Assembly (NCBI RefSeq): GCF_002157835.1
Contig: NZ_CP020813.1
Span: 5,876-69,875 of the forward strand
DNA: 64,000 bases
Direction of reading: 5' to 3'
DNA from: Mycobacterium dioxanotrophicus
Lineage (GTDB): Bacteria; Actinomycetota; Actinomycetes; Mycobacteriales; Mycobacteriaceae
The position numbers were made by a program, and so were the translations under genes. Below are positions 34,684 to 43,470 of the stretch, piece after piece; position 1 is the stretch's first letter; the number at the start of each line of letters is the position of its first letter. The notes under the pieces are model-generated. The model had not been told where the DNA came from. It worked only from the letters and a program-made list of their open reading frames with translations, and ran no database searches.

Positions 34684-36107
34684 ACACAGTCCTTCCGACG
34701 CAGGGCCCGCTGGATCCCACCGGCGGCGACCTTCTCGGCGACCCCGACGGCGACGAGCAGGCCGACCAGACCACCACGACACCGCCTCCCCTCGGTGACG
34801 AGGACACCCAGTCCGGCCCCGTACCGATCCGCGTTCCCCCACTGGGGAGCGCCGCGCATCCGCCCGCCACCGGTTCCGCAGTGCCCGCCGCCACGACGAA
34901 CACCGCAGCTCCGCCAGCTCCGGGCGGCCCTGCCGCACCGACGCCCACCACCACAGACACCCCCGCTGCAGCGCCAGACGCAGAATCGACGACCGACGCC
35001 GACGCCGACGCCGACGAGGGCCAAGCCATCTCCGACTCCGAACCTGAGACCGAACCCGATGCCGACACCGGACCGGAGATCCCTCAGGAAGCACTGGACG
35101 CCCTCAACGGCCTGGCCACTCTCGGCCCGCAAATCGCCTCGCCCCTGCTCAACGCAGCCACCGGCATCCCCGCCGCCGCCCTGCAAGGTGCCGGCGGACT
35201 CGTCCCCGCCCTCACCTCCGCCGTTCTGCCCCAGCTGGCGGCCATGCTCGACCAACTCGGCACCACCGCACCCCCCGGATCGCCCGCAGCACGCATCGGT
35301 ACAGCTGGCGCCGACGGACTGGCTGGCGCCCTAGGATCACTGGCCGGAGATGGCAGGGCGGCCGACGCCGCGCGCGCCACCAACCAAACGCTGGCCCGCC
35401 AAGTCGGAGCATTGCGCGACGTGGAACAACAGCTCGGCGACATCCTGGGGCTGTCCTCGGCACGCACCGAAGCTGACAGAGCCAAGATCCAAGGCATCAT
35501 CGACGACGTGGAAACCGCTCTCACGTCCGCCGGCGTGCAAGGCAACACACCCGAAGCCCAAGCTGCGGTGCTATCTGCACTACGCAGCGCCCTCGACGAG
35601 GCCGGCGATGTGGTCAGCGGCGCCGCCCGGGACAAACTCAGCGACGCCGAGTTCGTCCGAGAGCTGATCAGCAACTACCTCAACATTTCCAGCGAGCTCG
35701 ACACCCTCCACGCCGGTGTCACCGGCAGCGGCACCGGCGCCAGCGCCGCCCGCGCCGCCCATGAGGCGCTCGGCCTGCCCTACGTCTGGGGCGGCGGCGG
35801 CGCCCTGGGCCCAACCGGGGGCGGATTCGACTGCAGCGGCCTCACCCAGTACGCCTACGCCCAGGGGTCCGGCGGGCGCATCATGCTGCCACGCACCACC
35901 TACGAACAGATCAAGGTGGGCCGACAAGTCCCGATGGGCGCGCTGGCTCCGGGCGATCTCGTGTTCAGCAACTTCTCCGCGCCGGGGGTTCCCGAGCACG
36001 TGGGCATCTACATCGGTGGCGGCCAGGTCATTCACGCACCCCAGCGTGGCCAGGACGTGCAGATCAGCTCCGTACCGTCCGGCGGGCAAGCACGGCGGGT
36101 GATGTGA
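34680..36107 (+). CDS. NlpC/P60 peptidoglycan endopeptidase of the transfer system
   Basis: 475 residues. A Pro/Thr-rich acidic N-terminus (1-140) and a long helical middle (about 140-345, DVEQQLGDILGLSSARTEAD) lead to a complete NlpC/P60 domain: YVWGGGG, FDCSGLTQ with catalytic Cys385, EHVGIY with His440, and IHAP with His452 as the third polar residue. It would cut stem peptides to open the wall for the conjugation channel. No signal peptide is visible, so export must use another route, possibly an ESX-type or the transfer system itself. It is similar to the C-terminal half of the protein at 42185. Confidence 0.85.
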   Translation: MNTVLPTQGPLDPTGGDLLGDPDGDEQADQTTTTPPPLGDEDTQSGPVPIRVPPLGSAAHPPATGSAVPAATTNTAAPPAPGGPAAPTPTTTDTPAAAPDAESTTDADADADEGQAISDSEPETEPDADTGPEIPQEALDALNGLATLGPQIASPLLNAATGIPAAALQGAGGLVPALTSAVLPQLAAMLDQLGTTAPPGSPAARIGTAGADGLAGALGSLAGDGRAADAARATNQTLARQVGALRDVEQQLGDILGLSSARTEADRAKIQGIIDDVETALTSAGVQGNTPEAQAAVLSALRSALDEAGDVVSGAARDKLSDAEFVRELISNYLNISSELDTLHAGVTGSGTGASAARAAHEALGLPYVWGGGGALGPTGGGFDCSGLTQYAYAQGSGGRIMLPRTTYEQIKVGRQVPMGALAPGDLVFSNFSAPGVPEHVGIYIGGGQVIHAPQRGQDVQISSVPSGGQARRVM

Positions 36108-36159
36108 GCGGAAGCCAGAAGGGTCGACCATGCCACCGTTGCGCTGGGACAATGACGCT

Positions 36160-36972
36160 ATGACCGCCGCCGAGGAACCCACCAGCCACGATGGATTCGA
36201 GATCAGCGTCGACGAAGCGGCATATCTCGTCGAGTATCTGGACCTCATCGGGTTGCTGCCGGAGGTCCTTGCGGTCTACAACCCGATGACCAGCGCTGAG
36301 CTGGTCGACGGCTGGAAGGCTCATCAGCACCAACGGCTGACCGAGCGCGGCATCCTGACCTCCACCGGCGCCCTGCCCGAGGTTGCCGAACAGATGCGTA
36401 CCCTGGCCCACTCGCAAGAAACGTTGGCGATCCGGATCACACCACTGCAGCAGGCAGACACCATGCTGAGGCTGGCGATCGCCACGCGCTACGGCCGGTT
36501 CGTCGTCGCGAGCCGCACACGCGACATTTTCCTCGTTCAGTCGGTTCCGGTAAACGCCTGGCAAGACGCCGTGCGGATGACCTTGGATACCAACCTCGGA
36601 ACGGCCGAGCCGGCACCCTTGAGTCAAACGCTGCAACTCAGCGTCGCCGACGTCAACAAGATCGGCGCAGCGTCGGCAGGGGAGGTGTCCGACCTACTTA
36701 CCGAGATGGGAATCCACCCCCGTGACGCGGCAGTCCTCAACGCCGCCTCAACCCCTACGGTAGCCACCGAGATCACCGCGGCCCGCCGCGTCGACGGCAT
36801 TGTGCGACGCTCAGCCACCGCCGTGACGATCCTGGATACGACACACGGCCGGGTGATGGCCTGGCCGCACATTGGTCCCGATCGCAGCACATGGATCTCT
36901 TACGCCGCCGGTGAACCCCACCGACTCCGGACAGCGATTGCCGGCCTACTTGAACAGTTCGACGCCGAGTAG
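36160..36972 (+). CDS. EspG-family ESX secretion-associated protein (candidate)
   Basis: 270 residues from ATG 36160. Layout and motifs resemble EspG: an N-terminal DGFEISVDEAAYLVEYLDLI strand/helix, a middle with LAIRITPLQQADTMLRLAIA and GRFVVASRTRDIFLVQSVP, a DVNKIGAASAGEVSDLL helix, and a closing ISYAAGEPHRLRTAIAGLL. EspG proteins are cytosolic chaperones that bind PE/PPE substrate pairs of ESX systems. No PE/PPE gene is in the window, yet the gene lies inside the transfer operon between the hydrolase and the FtsK-type ATPase. Moderate similarity. Confidence 0.6.
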   Translation: MTAAEEPTSHDGFEISVDEAAYLVEYLDLIGLLPEVLAVYNPMTSAELVDGWKAHQHQRLTERGILTSTGALPEVAEQMRTLAHSQETLAIRITPLQQADTMLRLAIATRYGRFVVASRTRDIFLVQSVPVNAWQDAVRMTLDTNLGTAEPAPLSQTLQLSVADVNKIGAASAGEVSDLLTEMGIHPRDAAVLNAASTPTVATEITAARRVDGIVRRSATAVTILDTTHGRVMAWPHIGPDRSTWISYAAGEPHRLRTAIAGLLEQFDAE

Positions 36973-37062
36973 CCCGAACGCCAAAATCGCTGCACCGCAA
37001 CGGATACGCGTCAGCAACGAGTCCTCTTGAGAAGCGCTGACACTGCATCGAGAGTGGTAAGG

Positions 37063-37290
37063 GTGAAAAGCTGGCCAGCCACTGCTGTCATGATTGTGCT
37101 CGCTTCCGCCGTCGCAGTAGCGGTAGGACTGCGGCGGGCCGCGGCGCCGACGAACTCGTTCCGGGTCGCCGCAGACGCGCTCCCGCCGGTCGTCATCGAC
37201 CGACTCCGCCATCCCGGTGCGCCGACCTACATGGTCAGCTGGGACCGAGTCGATCGCGTCGCTCTGTGGAGGCCGGTCGAACGCCGATGA
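37063..37290 (+). CDS. small single-pass membrane protein
   Basis: 75 residues from a GTG at 37063, with GTAAGG just upstream. One hydrophobic helix (PATAVMIVLASAVAVAVGL) is followed by a short outside or inside domain ending WDRVDRVALWRPVERR. The stop overlaps the start of the FtsK-type ATPase gene (ATGA), so it is very likely translated with it. No family recognised; perhaps an accessory subunit of the coupling protein. Confidence 0.5.
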   Translation: MKSWPATAVMIVLASAVAVAVGLRRAAAPTNSFRVAADALPPVVIDRLRHPGAPTYMVSWDRVDRVALWRPVERR

Positions 37291-39236
37291 AGAGCACCAG
37301 CAACACCGACAGCGGTACCGGATTCGAATTGGCCATCAGCCTTTTGGTGCTCGGCGCGGCCGGCGGTTGGTTGGGCTACCGATACCTCTCCGATCACCCC
37401 ACCGCCCTGACGTCGCTGGACTTGACCATGCTCGCAGTGATCGGGCCGGCCATCCTCGTCTCGCTGGTCAGCTGGGGCCTGGTCTGGCGGGCCCTCCGCC
37501 CGGGTGTCCCCGCCGACGATGAACTCGACCGCTGGCAGCTGCGATTCCCGGTCCGCGCGGCCACAGTGGGTACTGCTGCCGCGGCCTTTGCCGCCGCGGC
37601 AATCCTGATCCGCTGGAAACTCAGCATTGCATTCTTGCCTAACGTTGGGATCGCGGCCGCTGCGGCCATCGTCGCAGCAGCATTCACCATTGAGAACCAC
37701 CAGCTCCATGGTCAGCGAGTGCGGGTGCGCAGCAATTTGATTCAGGCCCTCTACGGCCCTCTGGGACACAAGGTTCCCTCGGAGGCTGTCGTCCGCGATA
37801 TTTGCTGGCAGCCGAGATCGGCTGTGCCTGAGACGATCACGATCCGCGCCAGCAGGCCGACCAACACCCGCCTCACCTACAGTGAGGACCAAACGCTCGA
37901 CGACGATCCCAAGACCACAGGGCGTACCGACGCTGCAACAGTCATCCGCCGCGCCCTCAAGACTCACTGCGGGGCTCACTACAAAGTCAGCGCCGACCCA
38001 TCGGGACTGCGCTTCCAGGCCACCCATCACGTCCCCGAGCAGCTCGATGAGGACCTCGCCGAGCTCACCCGCAAGGTCCGCGAGTTCTTCGGGCCCACAG
38101 CCACGGTGACCGGCAACCTGGCCTCAGGCTTCACCATTACCCACAGCGTCGCCACCAAGATGACAGGCGAGTTCCGCAAACGGGTAGCCGAGCAGAACCT
38201 CACAGAGCTGATCGGGGGAAACTGGGTCACCACATGGGACATGCAGCAGGGCACGGTGGTCTTCGCCCCCAAGCCCGACCTACCCAGAATCGTCTACCCC
38301 GCCCCTGTGCCCGAAGTGACCTCAATCGACCAGGCAATCGCCGAGTACAAGCAGACGCGCCTGCCCTACGGCATCGATCTCGACCTCAACCCCCAGGAGT
38401 GGGACCCTCTCGACGCTCCGCACACCCTTGTCGGCGGCAAGACCGGCGCGGGCAAGACGGTGTACCTACGCGCCAAGATCATGCAGGCCGCCCGCCGTGG
38501 CTGGGCAGTGGTCATCGTCGATTTCAAGGGCGGATCCTTCTCGGACCTGGCCGGCTGGCCCAACGTCCACATCATCAGCAGCGATCCCTTCGAGTCCATC
38601 GCCACCATCCACCGCATGTACAAGCTGATGGACGAACGCAACGCCAAGGCCCGCTGGAACCCCAAGAGCTGGGAGAAGAACCTGCCCTACCTGCTGGTCA
38701 TCGACGAAGCCGCGCAGTTCAAGGTGATTCTGACCCGGCTCTGGGAGTCTGGCCTCAAACCCAAAGGCGGCCCCAAGGAGCCACCCACCGTCACCGAGAT
38801 CGCCGAACTCGAACGACTGTCGCGTACCGCCCGTATCCACCTCGAACTGGGCATGCAGCGCCCCGATCACGACCTGATCGACACCGAGGCGCGCGACAAC
38901 TTCGGCAACAAAGTTTCAGTCGGTCCGATATCGCGGATCGCCGCCGAAATGCTGTTTGAGGACAGCTATACCGGCCGCAACGTACCCCGGATCAAGGGCC
39001 GTGGAATGTCGCTGGGCACCCACGAGACGCCCCGAGAGACCCAGTACTACTTCTGCCCCGCCGCCGACACCACCAACCCCGACGAGCAAGCCGTGATTGC
39101 CTCCATGCGCCCATCCCGGACGCTGATCCCGCGCTACGTTCCTGAGCTGCCCGCCGACCTGGACTCCTGGACGAGATCGCCGACGCCCCTTGGTTCGATC
39201 TGGCCGCACGCCCGGACCTCGATCCCGCCCTTGTGA
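37287..39236 (+). CDS. FtsK/SpoIIIE-type coupling ATPase of the transfer system (TcpA-like)
   Basis: 649 residues from ATG 37287; an in-frame start 21 bases upstream is also possible. The N-terminal third has four membrane helices. The C-terminal half is an FtsK-type motor: LVGGKTGAGKTVYLRAKI (Walker A about 383-391), VVIVDFKGGSFSDLAGW and LLVIDEAAQF (Walker B about 469-475). An ERLSRTARIHLELGMQRPDH block follows. It delivers DNA to the type IV channel or, like Streptomyces TraB, could move double-stranded DNA itself. The choice matters because no relaxase gene is visible in the window. Confidence 0.85.
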   Translation: MKSTSNTDSGTGFELAISLLVLGAAGGWLGYRYLSDHPTALTSLDLTMLAVIGPAILVSLVSWGLVWRALRPGVPADDELDRWQLRFPVRAATVGTAAAAFAAAAILIRWKLSIAFLPNVGIAAAAAIVAAAFTIENHQLHGQRVRVRSNLIQALYGPLGHKVPSEAVVRDICWQPRSAVPETITIRASRPTNTRLTYSEDQTLDDDPKTTGRTDAATVIRRALKTHCGAHYKVSADPSGLRFQATHHVPEQLDEDLAELTRKVREFFGPTATVTGNLASGFTITHSVATKMTGEFRKRVAEQNLTELIGGNWVTTWDMQQGTVVFAPKPDLPRIVYPAPVPEVTSIDQAIAEYKQTRLPYGIDLDLNPQEWDPLDAPHTLVGGKTGAGKTVYLRAKIMQAARRGWAVVIVDFKGGSFSDLAGWPNVHIISSDPFESIATIHRMYKLMDERNAKARWNPKSWEKNLPYLLVIDEAAQFKVILTRLWESGLKPKGGPKEPPTVTEIAELERLSRTARIHLELGMQRPDHDLIDTEARDNFGNKVSVGPISRIAAEMLFEDSYTGRNVPRIKGRGMSLGTHETPRETQYYFCPAADTTNPDEQAVIASMRPSRTLIPRYVPELPADLDSWTRSPTPLGSIWPHARTSIPPL

Positions 39237-39511
39237 GTCGCACGATTACCCGATGGGATGGCGACGCCACGCTCGGCTTCGACACCGACACCGAGGCCCA
39301 GGAGAACCTCACCGTGTGCGCGCGTGACCTCCAGCCCAAGGATTCGGTGGTTATCGACGGCTTCAGTGGAGAGATCGACGGCATCGACGTCGACGACGAC
39401 GGCACCGTCACGATCATGTGGCAGAAGGACGACGACGGACTTCTCTGCATGTCCAGCACGTCGGCGGGGTCCCACTTCGATATCACCCGCGCGCAGATCA
39501 ACTCCTCTTGA
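39233..39511 (+). CDS. small acidic hypothetical protein
   Basis: 92 residues from a GTG overlapping the ATPase stop. It is highly acidic (DGIDVDDDGTVTIMWQKDDDG) with a beta pattern: RTITRWDGDATLGFDTDTEA, then KDSVVIDGFSGEIDGI. It looks like a small beta-barrel that could bind a partner. No family recognised; coupling suggests a role with the FtsK-type ATPase. Confidence 0.5.
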   Translation: MSRTITRWDGDATLGFDTDTEAQENLTVCARDLQPKDSVVIDGFSGEIDGIDVDDDGTVTIMWQKDDDGLLCMSSTSAGSHFDITRAQINSS

Positions 39512-39597
39512 GAATGCCCAGTCTGGGCCCATAGCGTCATAGCCGGACCTGGTGTACGACACCACACGACGGCTACGAGAGGAGCTCCAGCGCCATC

Positions 39598-40962
39598 ATG
39601 TCGATCGATCTGGGCCCCTTCGGCAGTTTCCCGTTCTTCGTCGGCCCCGCGGGTGCGATCGCTAAGTCTGCATTCGACAAACTCATCGAGGAGGCGCAGG
39701 ACCTGTTCGGCACCGGGGAACAGCCGCAACTCCCCGGACCCCCTCAAGCGATCTTGCCACAGTCTCCCGACGGCCAAGGACCAGCTCAAGACCGCATCGA
39801 CGAGCTCAATCAGATGGTGGCTGAGCTGCAGAAGCGCCTCGACGAGCTGCACAAGGCCGGCGACGAGGCCACCTCAGCGACCGGTGAGAACTCCACCCAG
39901 GGCCGAACTGCGCATGACCAGATTGTCAGTGACGGTGCGCTACTCGGGTCCGGCCTGGCGCCGCAGGGCAGCGTGCCCGAAGCCGACTCCGGGATGCTGG
40001 CGGCGATGCAGCAGCAGATCGACGAGCTCACTCGAAATGTCGAGGACAAAGCTACGGCCGCCAATGGCATCGCCGACAGCCTGCGCGACATGGGCATGGG
40101 CATGCCCGGCCTCGGCGGCCTCGGCGGTGGACCTGGCATGGGCATGCCCGGGCTCGGTGGAGGTATCCCCGGCTTGTCCTCGTTGGACGGGGGCGGGATG
40201 GATGTCCCTGAGGTCAGTTCGCTCGGCGACAACGACGCATTGCAGCCTCCAGAGGTGGCATCGACCTCAGATGACGCACTTGCTCCACCTGAAGTGGGCG
40301 CCGCGGGTATGGCCGCTCCAGAGGTCTCCCCCGGGCCGGAACCCATGCCAGTAACCGCGGCGCCAGCGGCGCCGGCACCAGCGCCCGCGCCGCCGCCGGC
40401 AGAGGCGCCCGGCGAGCCCGCCGCAAGCACCTCCGAGACATCCAGCGAAATCACGCTGCCGTCCGGCCAGGTTGTGACCGCACCGAACCCGCAGGCCGCC
40501 GCCGCGGTACGGAATGCACTCAACCGGCCCGCCGGCGCCGGCGACGTCGCTACTACCGCCTACACGGGCACCGACGTCGAATTGCCCACTGACGGTGCTG
40601 ATCCGGGCCGCAAGATTGACCCGTCTGACGTCAAGCCCGGCGATATCGTCGTCTTCGACGACCACACGGCCATCGTCGCCGGCAACGGACAGCTCATCGG
40701 GCCTGACGGCAAGCTTGAACCCCTGGGCATCATCAATGACAGCCCCGGGTTCAAGGGCTTCTTCCGCCCCACCGAGGACGCAGACGACCTCGCAGCACCC
40801 TCATCGGCCACGATTCCCGCAGCCCCCACCACCGCCGCCCCGCCGCCGACAACCACATTGTCGGCCGCCGTCCCCGATGACGGTGAACCCGACGAAGCCC
40901 CTGCTCCTGCTGCTGATCCCGGATTCGGGCTGTCGACAGTCCCGCCCACCCATGAGCGTTGA
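39598..40962 (+). CDS. ESX-associated-type protein with Cys-less P60-like C-terminal domain
   Basis: 454 residues. It starts MSIDLGPFGSFPFFVGPAGA, then a coiled-coil helix (RIDELNQMVAELQKRLDELH), Gly/Met-rich repeats (MGMGMPGLGGLGGG), a Pro/Ala linker and a C-terminal domain, KIDPSDVKPGDIVVFDDHTA, then IVAGNGQLIGPDGKL. That block resembles the second half of NlpC/P60 (xxPGDLVFF...HVGIY), but no catalytic Cys is present, so it is probably a binding module. The closest look is to mycobacterial proteins linked with DUF4226 and ESX genes. The stop overlaps the next gene by 11 bases. Confidence 0.5.
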   Translation: MSIDLGPFGSFPFFVGPAGAIAKSAFDKLIEEAQDLFGTGEQPQLPGPPQAILPQSPDGQGPAQDRIDELNQMVAELQKRLDELHKAGDEATSATGENSTQGRTAHDQIVSDGALLGSGLAPQGSVPEADSGMLAAMQQQIDELTRNVEDKATAANGIADSLRDMGMGMPGLGGLGGGPGMGMPGLGGGIPGLSSLDGGGMDVPEVSSLGDNDALQPPEVASTSDDALAPPEVGAAGMAAPEVSPGPEPMPVTAAPAAPAPAPAPPPAEAPGEPAASTSETSSEITLPSGQVVTAPNPQAAAAVRNALNRPAGAGDVATTAYTGTDVELPTDGADPGRKIDPSDVKPGDIVVFDDHTAIVAGNGQLIGPDGKLEPLGIINDSPGFKGFFRPTEDADDLAAPSSATIPAAPTTAAPPPTTTLSAAVPDDGEPDEAPAPAADPGFGLSTVPPTHER

Positions 40963-41728
40963 ACAGGCTGTCGACGACTATCTCGACGCCGCGCGAGACA
41001 TCCTTGGAACCACGCAGCCACCCACGGTCCCCGGCGCCCCCAGCAGGGTCGAGACCCTGCCCAACCCGGAGTGGACTGGAAACGCCCACGAGGCTGCAAT
41101 CGCAGCGACCCGCACATTGCAGCTGGCCCGCGACCGGCTACAGGCCGCGGCCGCCAATGCCGCCGGCTACACCGAGTCGGCCAATCAGATTGCCCAGCAG
41201 GCAGCGCTGGACCTAGACGCCATCACCTCGGAGTGGGCCACTACCAAAAACAGCATCGCCGCGATGCCACCCGGCCCCACCCGCGACGTAGCCCTACTGA
41301 CCGCTGCCCAGCAGCGCATCGCCGAAGTGGTGACCCTGATCTCGGCAACCACCGCACGCTACAACGAGGAAGCCGCCAACCTGCGCGCAGAGATGGCTGG
41401 CCTGCCCCAGCCTGACACCACCCACGGCGGCGAAACCCTTCCGGCACCGGCCCCGAACACCCCCCCGTCGCCCACTGCCCCGCCGCCCCCACCCACCGAG
41501 ATGCCGCCACCAACGATGGACGCCGCAGCGACGCCGATGCCGGGGGCACTGCCGGCGATGGCCTCGCCAGCCAGGGCCGCGCCGGCGGCCACGGCACCTA
41601 TGGCCACTGCCCCCCGCCGCGGCCGTGAGCCCGCTGAGCTCCCTGGGATCGCTGGCCCCTTCGCAAACCAACCGCCGCGGCGCAGCTGTCACTCCACAGC
41701 CCGGCGGCGGAAACCCGCTACGCGGTGA
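40952..41728 (+). CDS. DUF4226-like protein, probably the 5' part of a frameshifted fusion
   Basis: 258 residues in this frame. Residues 1-150 form a helical domain (EQAVDDYLDAARDILGTTQP; ARDRLQAAAANAAGYTESAN; LDLDAITSEWATTKNSIAAM) like the N-terminal DUF4226 domain of mycobacterial ESX-linked proteins. It ends in a Pro/Ala linker. After a run of six C (41610-41615) the frame becomes unnatural (RRSCHSTARRRKPATR), while the next frame continues the linker smoothly into a transglycosylase domain. So this and the 41625-42188 frame are probably one protein needing a +1 shift at the C run, or the run has one base too many. Confidence 0.6.
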   Translation: MSVEQAVDDYLDAARDILGTTQPPTVPGAPSRVETLPNPEWTGNAHEAAIAATRTLQLARDRLQAAAANAAGYTESANQIAQQAALDLDAITSEWATTKNSIAAMPPGPTRDVALLTAAQQRIAEVVTLISATTARYNEEAANLRAEMAGLPQPDTTHGGETLPAPAPNTPPSPTAPPPPPTEMPPPTMDAAATPMPGALPAMASPARAAPAATAPMATAPRRGREPAELPGIAGPFANQPPRRSCHSTARRRKPATR

Positions 41729-42188
41729 TTTCGGCGCCTTGGGAAAACTGACACCAGACTCCACCCCGGGCGAAGTCTTCGCCGCGGTCCTCGCCGAAGC
41801 CAAGGCCCGCGGCTACACCCTTGAAGAGGGATTGGCCTGCGCCGCGACGATGCTGCAGGAAAGCTCCGGCAATCCCCGCGCGGTCAGTAGCAACGGCCTA
41901 TGGGTGGGCCCCTTCCAGCAGGACACCAGCTACCCGGGACGTAGCGACCCCAATACCGCGATCGCCGAGTTCTTCAACCGCCTCGACGAGAAGCGCGCCT
42001 CCGCCGGCGCCAGCAGCGACATCTGGAAGAACATCTTCTGGCTCCAACAACGACCTGGTATCTCCACTGCCGAGGAAGCTTTCTCCGGCGGCCGCCAGGA
42101 CTACCTCACCGAGATCCAGAGCCAGCTACCCCGCGCCACGCAGATGTACCGGGATCTGTCCGTCGTCCAAGAGCGAGTCCGTGCATGA
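41625..42188 (+). CDS. transglycosylase-like domain, probably the 3' part of the frameshifted DUF4226 fusion
   Basis: 187 residues if started at the GTG at 41625, overlapping the previous frame by 104 bases. A linker (1-45) precedes a lysozyme-fold domain: ACAATMLQESSGNPRAVSSN with Glu79 in the catalytic position, GLWVGPFQQD, and WLQQRPGISTAEEAFSGG. Unlike the protein at 33526, the Glu is kept. The long overlap and lack of a ribosome site argue that it is translated as a continuation of the upstream frame. The stop overlaps the next ATG (ATGA). Confidence 0.6.
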   Translation: MSPLSSLGSLAPSQTNRRGAAVTPQPGGGNPLRGDFGALGKLTPDSTPGEVFAAVLAEAKARGYTLEEGLACAATMLQESSGNPRAVSSNGLWVGPFQQDTSYPGRSDPNTAIAEFFNRLDEKRASAGASSDIWKNIFWLQQRPGISTAEEAFSGGRQDYLTEIQSQLPRATQMYRDLSVVQERVRA

Positions 42189-43447
42189 GTATCCAAACCG
42201 CAATCGACGCCTACCTGCGGGACGCCCGCGAACTACTAGGCACCGGAGCCGCACCGGGCAACTCCCGGCGCCCGCGCACTGACATGCGCCCGGCCCAACC
42301 CCAATCCTGGATCGGGTCAGCCGCCGACTCTGCTGGCGCCACCGCCGACCGCCTCGACAACGACCGGGGAAAGCTCGGTAGCGCCCACGACCGAGCTACC
42401 CAAGCCCTCGACGCGGCAGCCAGCATCGCTCACGACGCACACGCCGGAATGACGACCATTGAGAACGCCTGGCACAGCGACAAACTTGCCCTCGGACCGT
42501 TCTCCAACACTCCCCAAGGCCAGGCCGCTCTCCTCCAAGCCGGGATGCAGCGTGTGTCCGAAACGCAGTCGTTGGTCTTCGGCGTCACCACCCGCTTCGG
42601 AGACCTCGCCACCAATGTCGGCGACGCCATCACCGAACTACCGACCCCGCTCGACGCAGAAACCTCCACACCCCCTGAAGACACCCCAGCCGACGCCGAC
42701 GAAGACTCGGGAGCCGACGAAGACAGCAGCCAGACCGCGCAGACCGAAGAATTCAACGCGCTGGGCGGCCCACTTGAAGACGAACCCACTACATTCCCGT
42801 CATCAGCGACCGATGCCGCCCCGATAACCACGTCCGCCGGACTCGGATCCGGATCGCCCATGGAATCGCTGCTCAGCAGCATGGGTTCCGGCGGCACGCC
42901 TTCGATGGGCCAGCTCCCCCTCAGTGGTGGAGTGCCCGGCGGCGGCGCCGCCGGACTGTCCTCGCTGCTGCAGCCGCTCATCGACGCCGCCGGATCCACC
43001 GACAGCACATCAGAGGGCGACGGCAGCGCCGAAGACGACAACCACGCCGGCGTCGCGTGGAACGGCACCGAGGCCCAGCGGGCGATCAAGACCGCCGAAC
43101 AGGCGCTGGGACTGCCCTACGTGTGGGGAGGTGGCGGCACCGCGGGTCCATCCGGCGGCGGCTTCGATTGCAGCGGCCTGACCCAATGGGCGTTCGCCCA
43201 GGCCACTGACGGCCGCGTCGTCCTGCCTCGCACTACCTACGACCAGATCAACATGGGACAGAACGTCGCCCCCGCCAACATCCGCCCCGGTGATCTCGTG
43301 TTCAGCAACTTCTCCGCCCCTGGCGTGCCTGAGCACGTCTCGCTCTACGTCGGCGACGGCAAGATCATCGAAGCCCAGCAGACCGGCGTCCCCGTCAAGT
43401 ACTCCGCGGCGCCCACGGGCGATATCGTCGTCAGGCGCGTCCTGTAA
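42185..43447 (+). CDS. DUF4226-like / NlpC/P60 endopeptidase
   Basis: 420 residues. The N-terminal helical domain (1-150: IQTAIDAYLRDARELLGTGA; AHDRATQALDAAASIAHDAH) is paralogous to the protein at 40952. An acidic linker follows, then an NlpC/P60 domain with YVWGGGG, FDCSGLTQ (Cys329) and EHVSLY (His384); the third position is Glu (IIEAQ) where the protein at 34680 has His. Fusion of DUF4226 to P60 is known in mycobacteria (Rv0024-like proteins). Last gene of the transfer operon; it meets a convergent rep-like gene 23 bases on. Confidence 0.8.
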   Translation: MSIQTAIDAYLRDARELLGTGAAPGNSRRPRTDMRPAQPQSWIGSAADSAGATADRLDNDRGKLGSAHDRATQALDAAASIAHDAHAGMTTIENAWHSDKLALGPFSNTPQGQAALLQAGMQRVSETQSLVFGVTTRFGDLATNVGDAITELPTPLDAETSTPPEDTPADADEDSGADEDSSQTAQTEEFNALGGPLEDEPTTFPSSATDAAPITTSAGLGSGSPMESLLSSMGSGGTPSMGQLPLSGGVPGGGAAGLSSLLQPLIDAAGSTDSTSEGDGSAEDDNHAGVAWNGTEAQRAIKTAEQALGLPYVWGGGGTAGPSGGGFDCSGLTQWAFAQATDGRVVLPRTTYDQINMGQNVAPANIRPGDLVFSNFSAPGVPEHVSLYVGDGKIIEAQQTGVPVKYSAAPTGDIVVRRVL

Positions 43448-43470
43448 GCCAACGCGTGTTCCCCAGCGTC

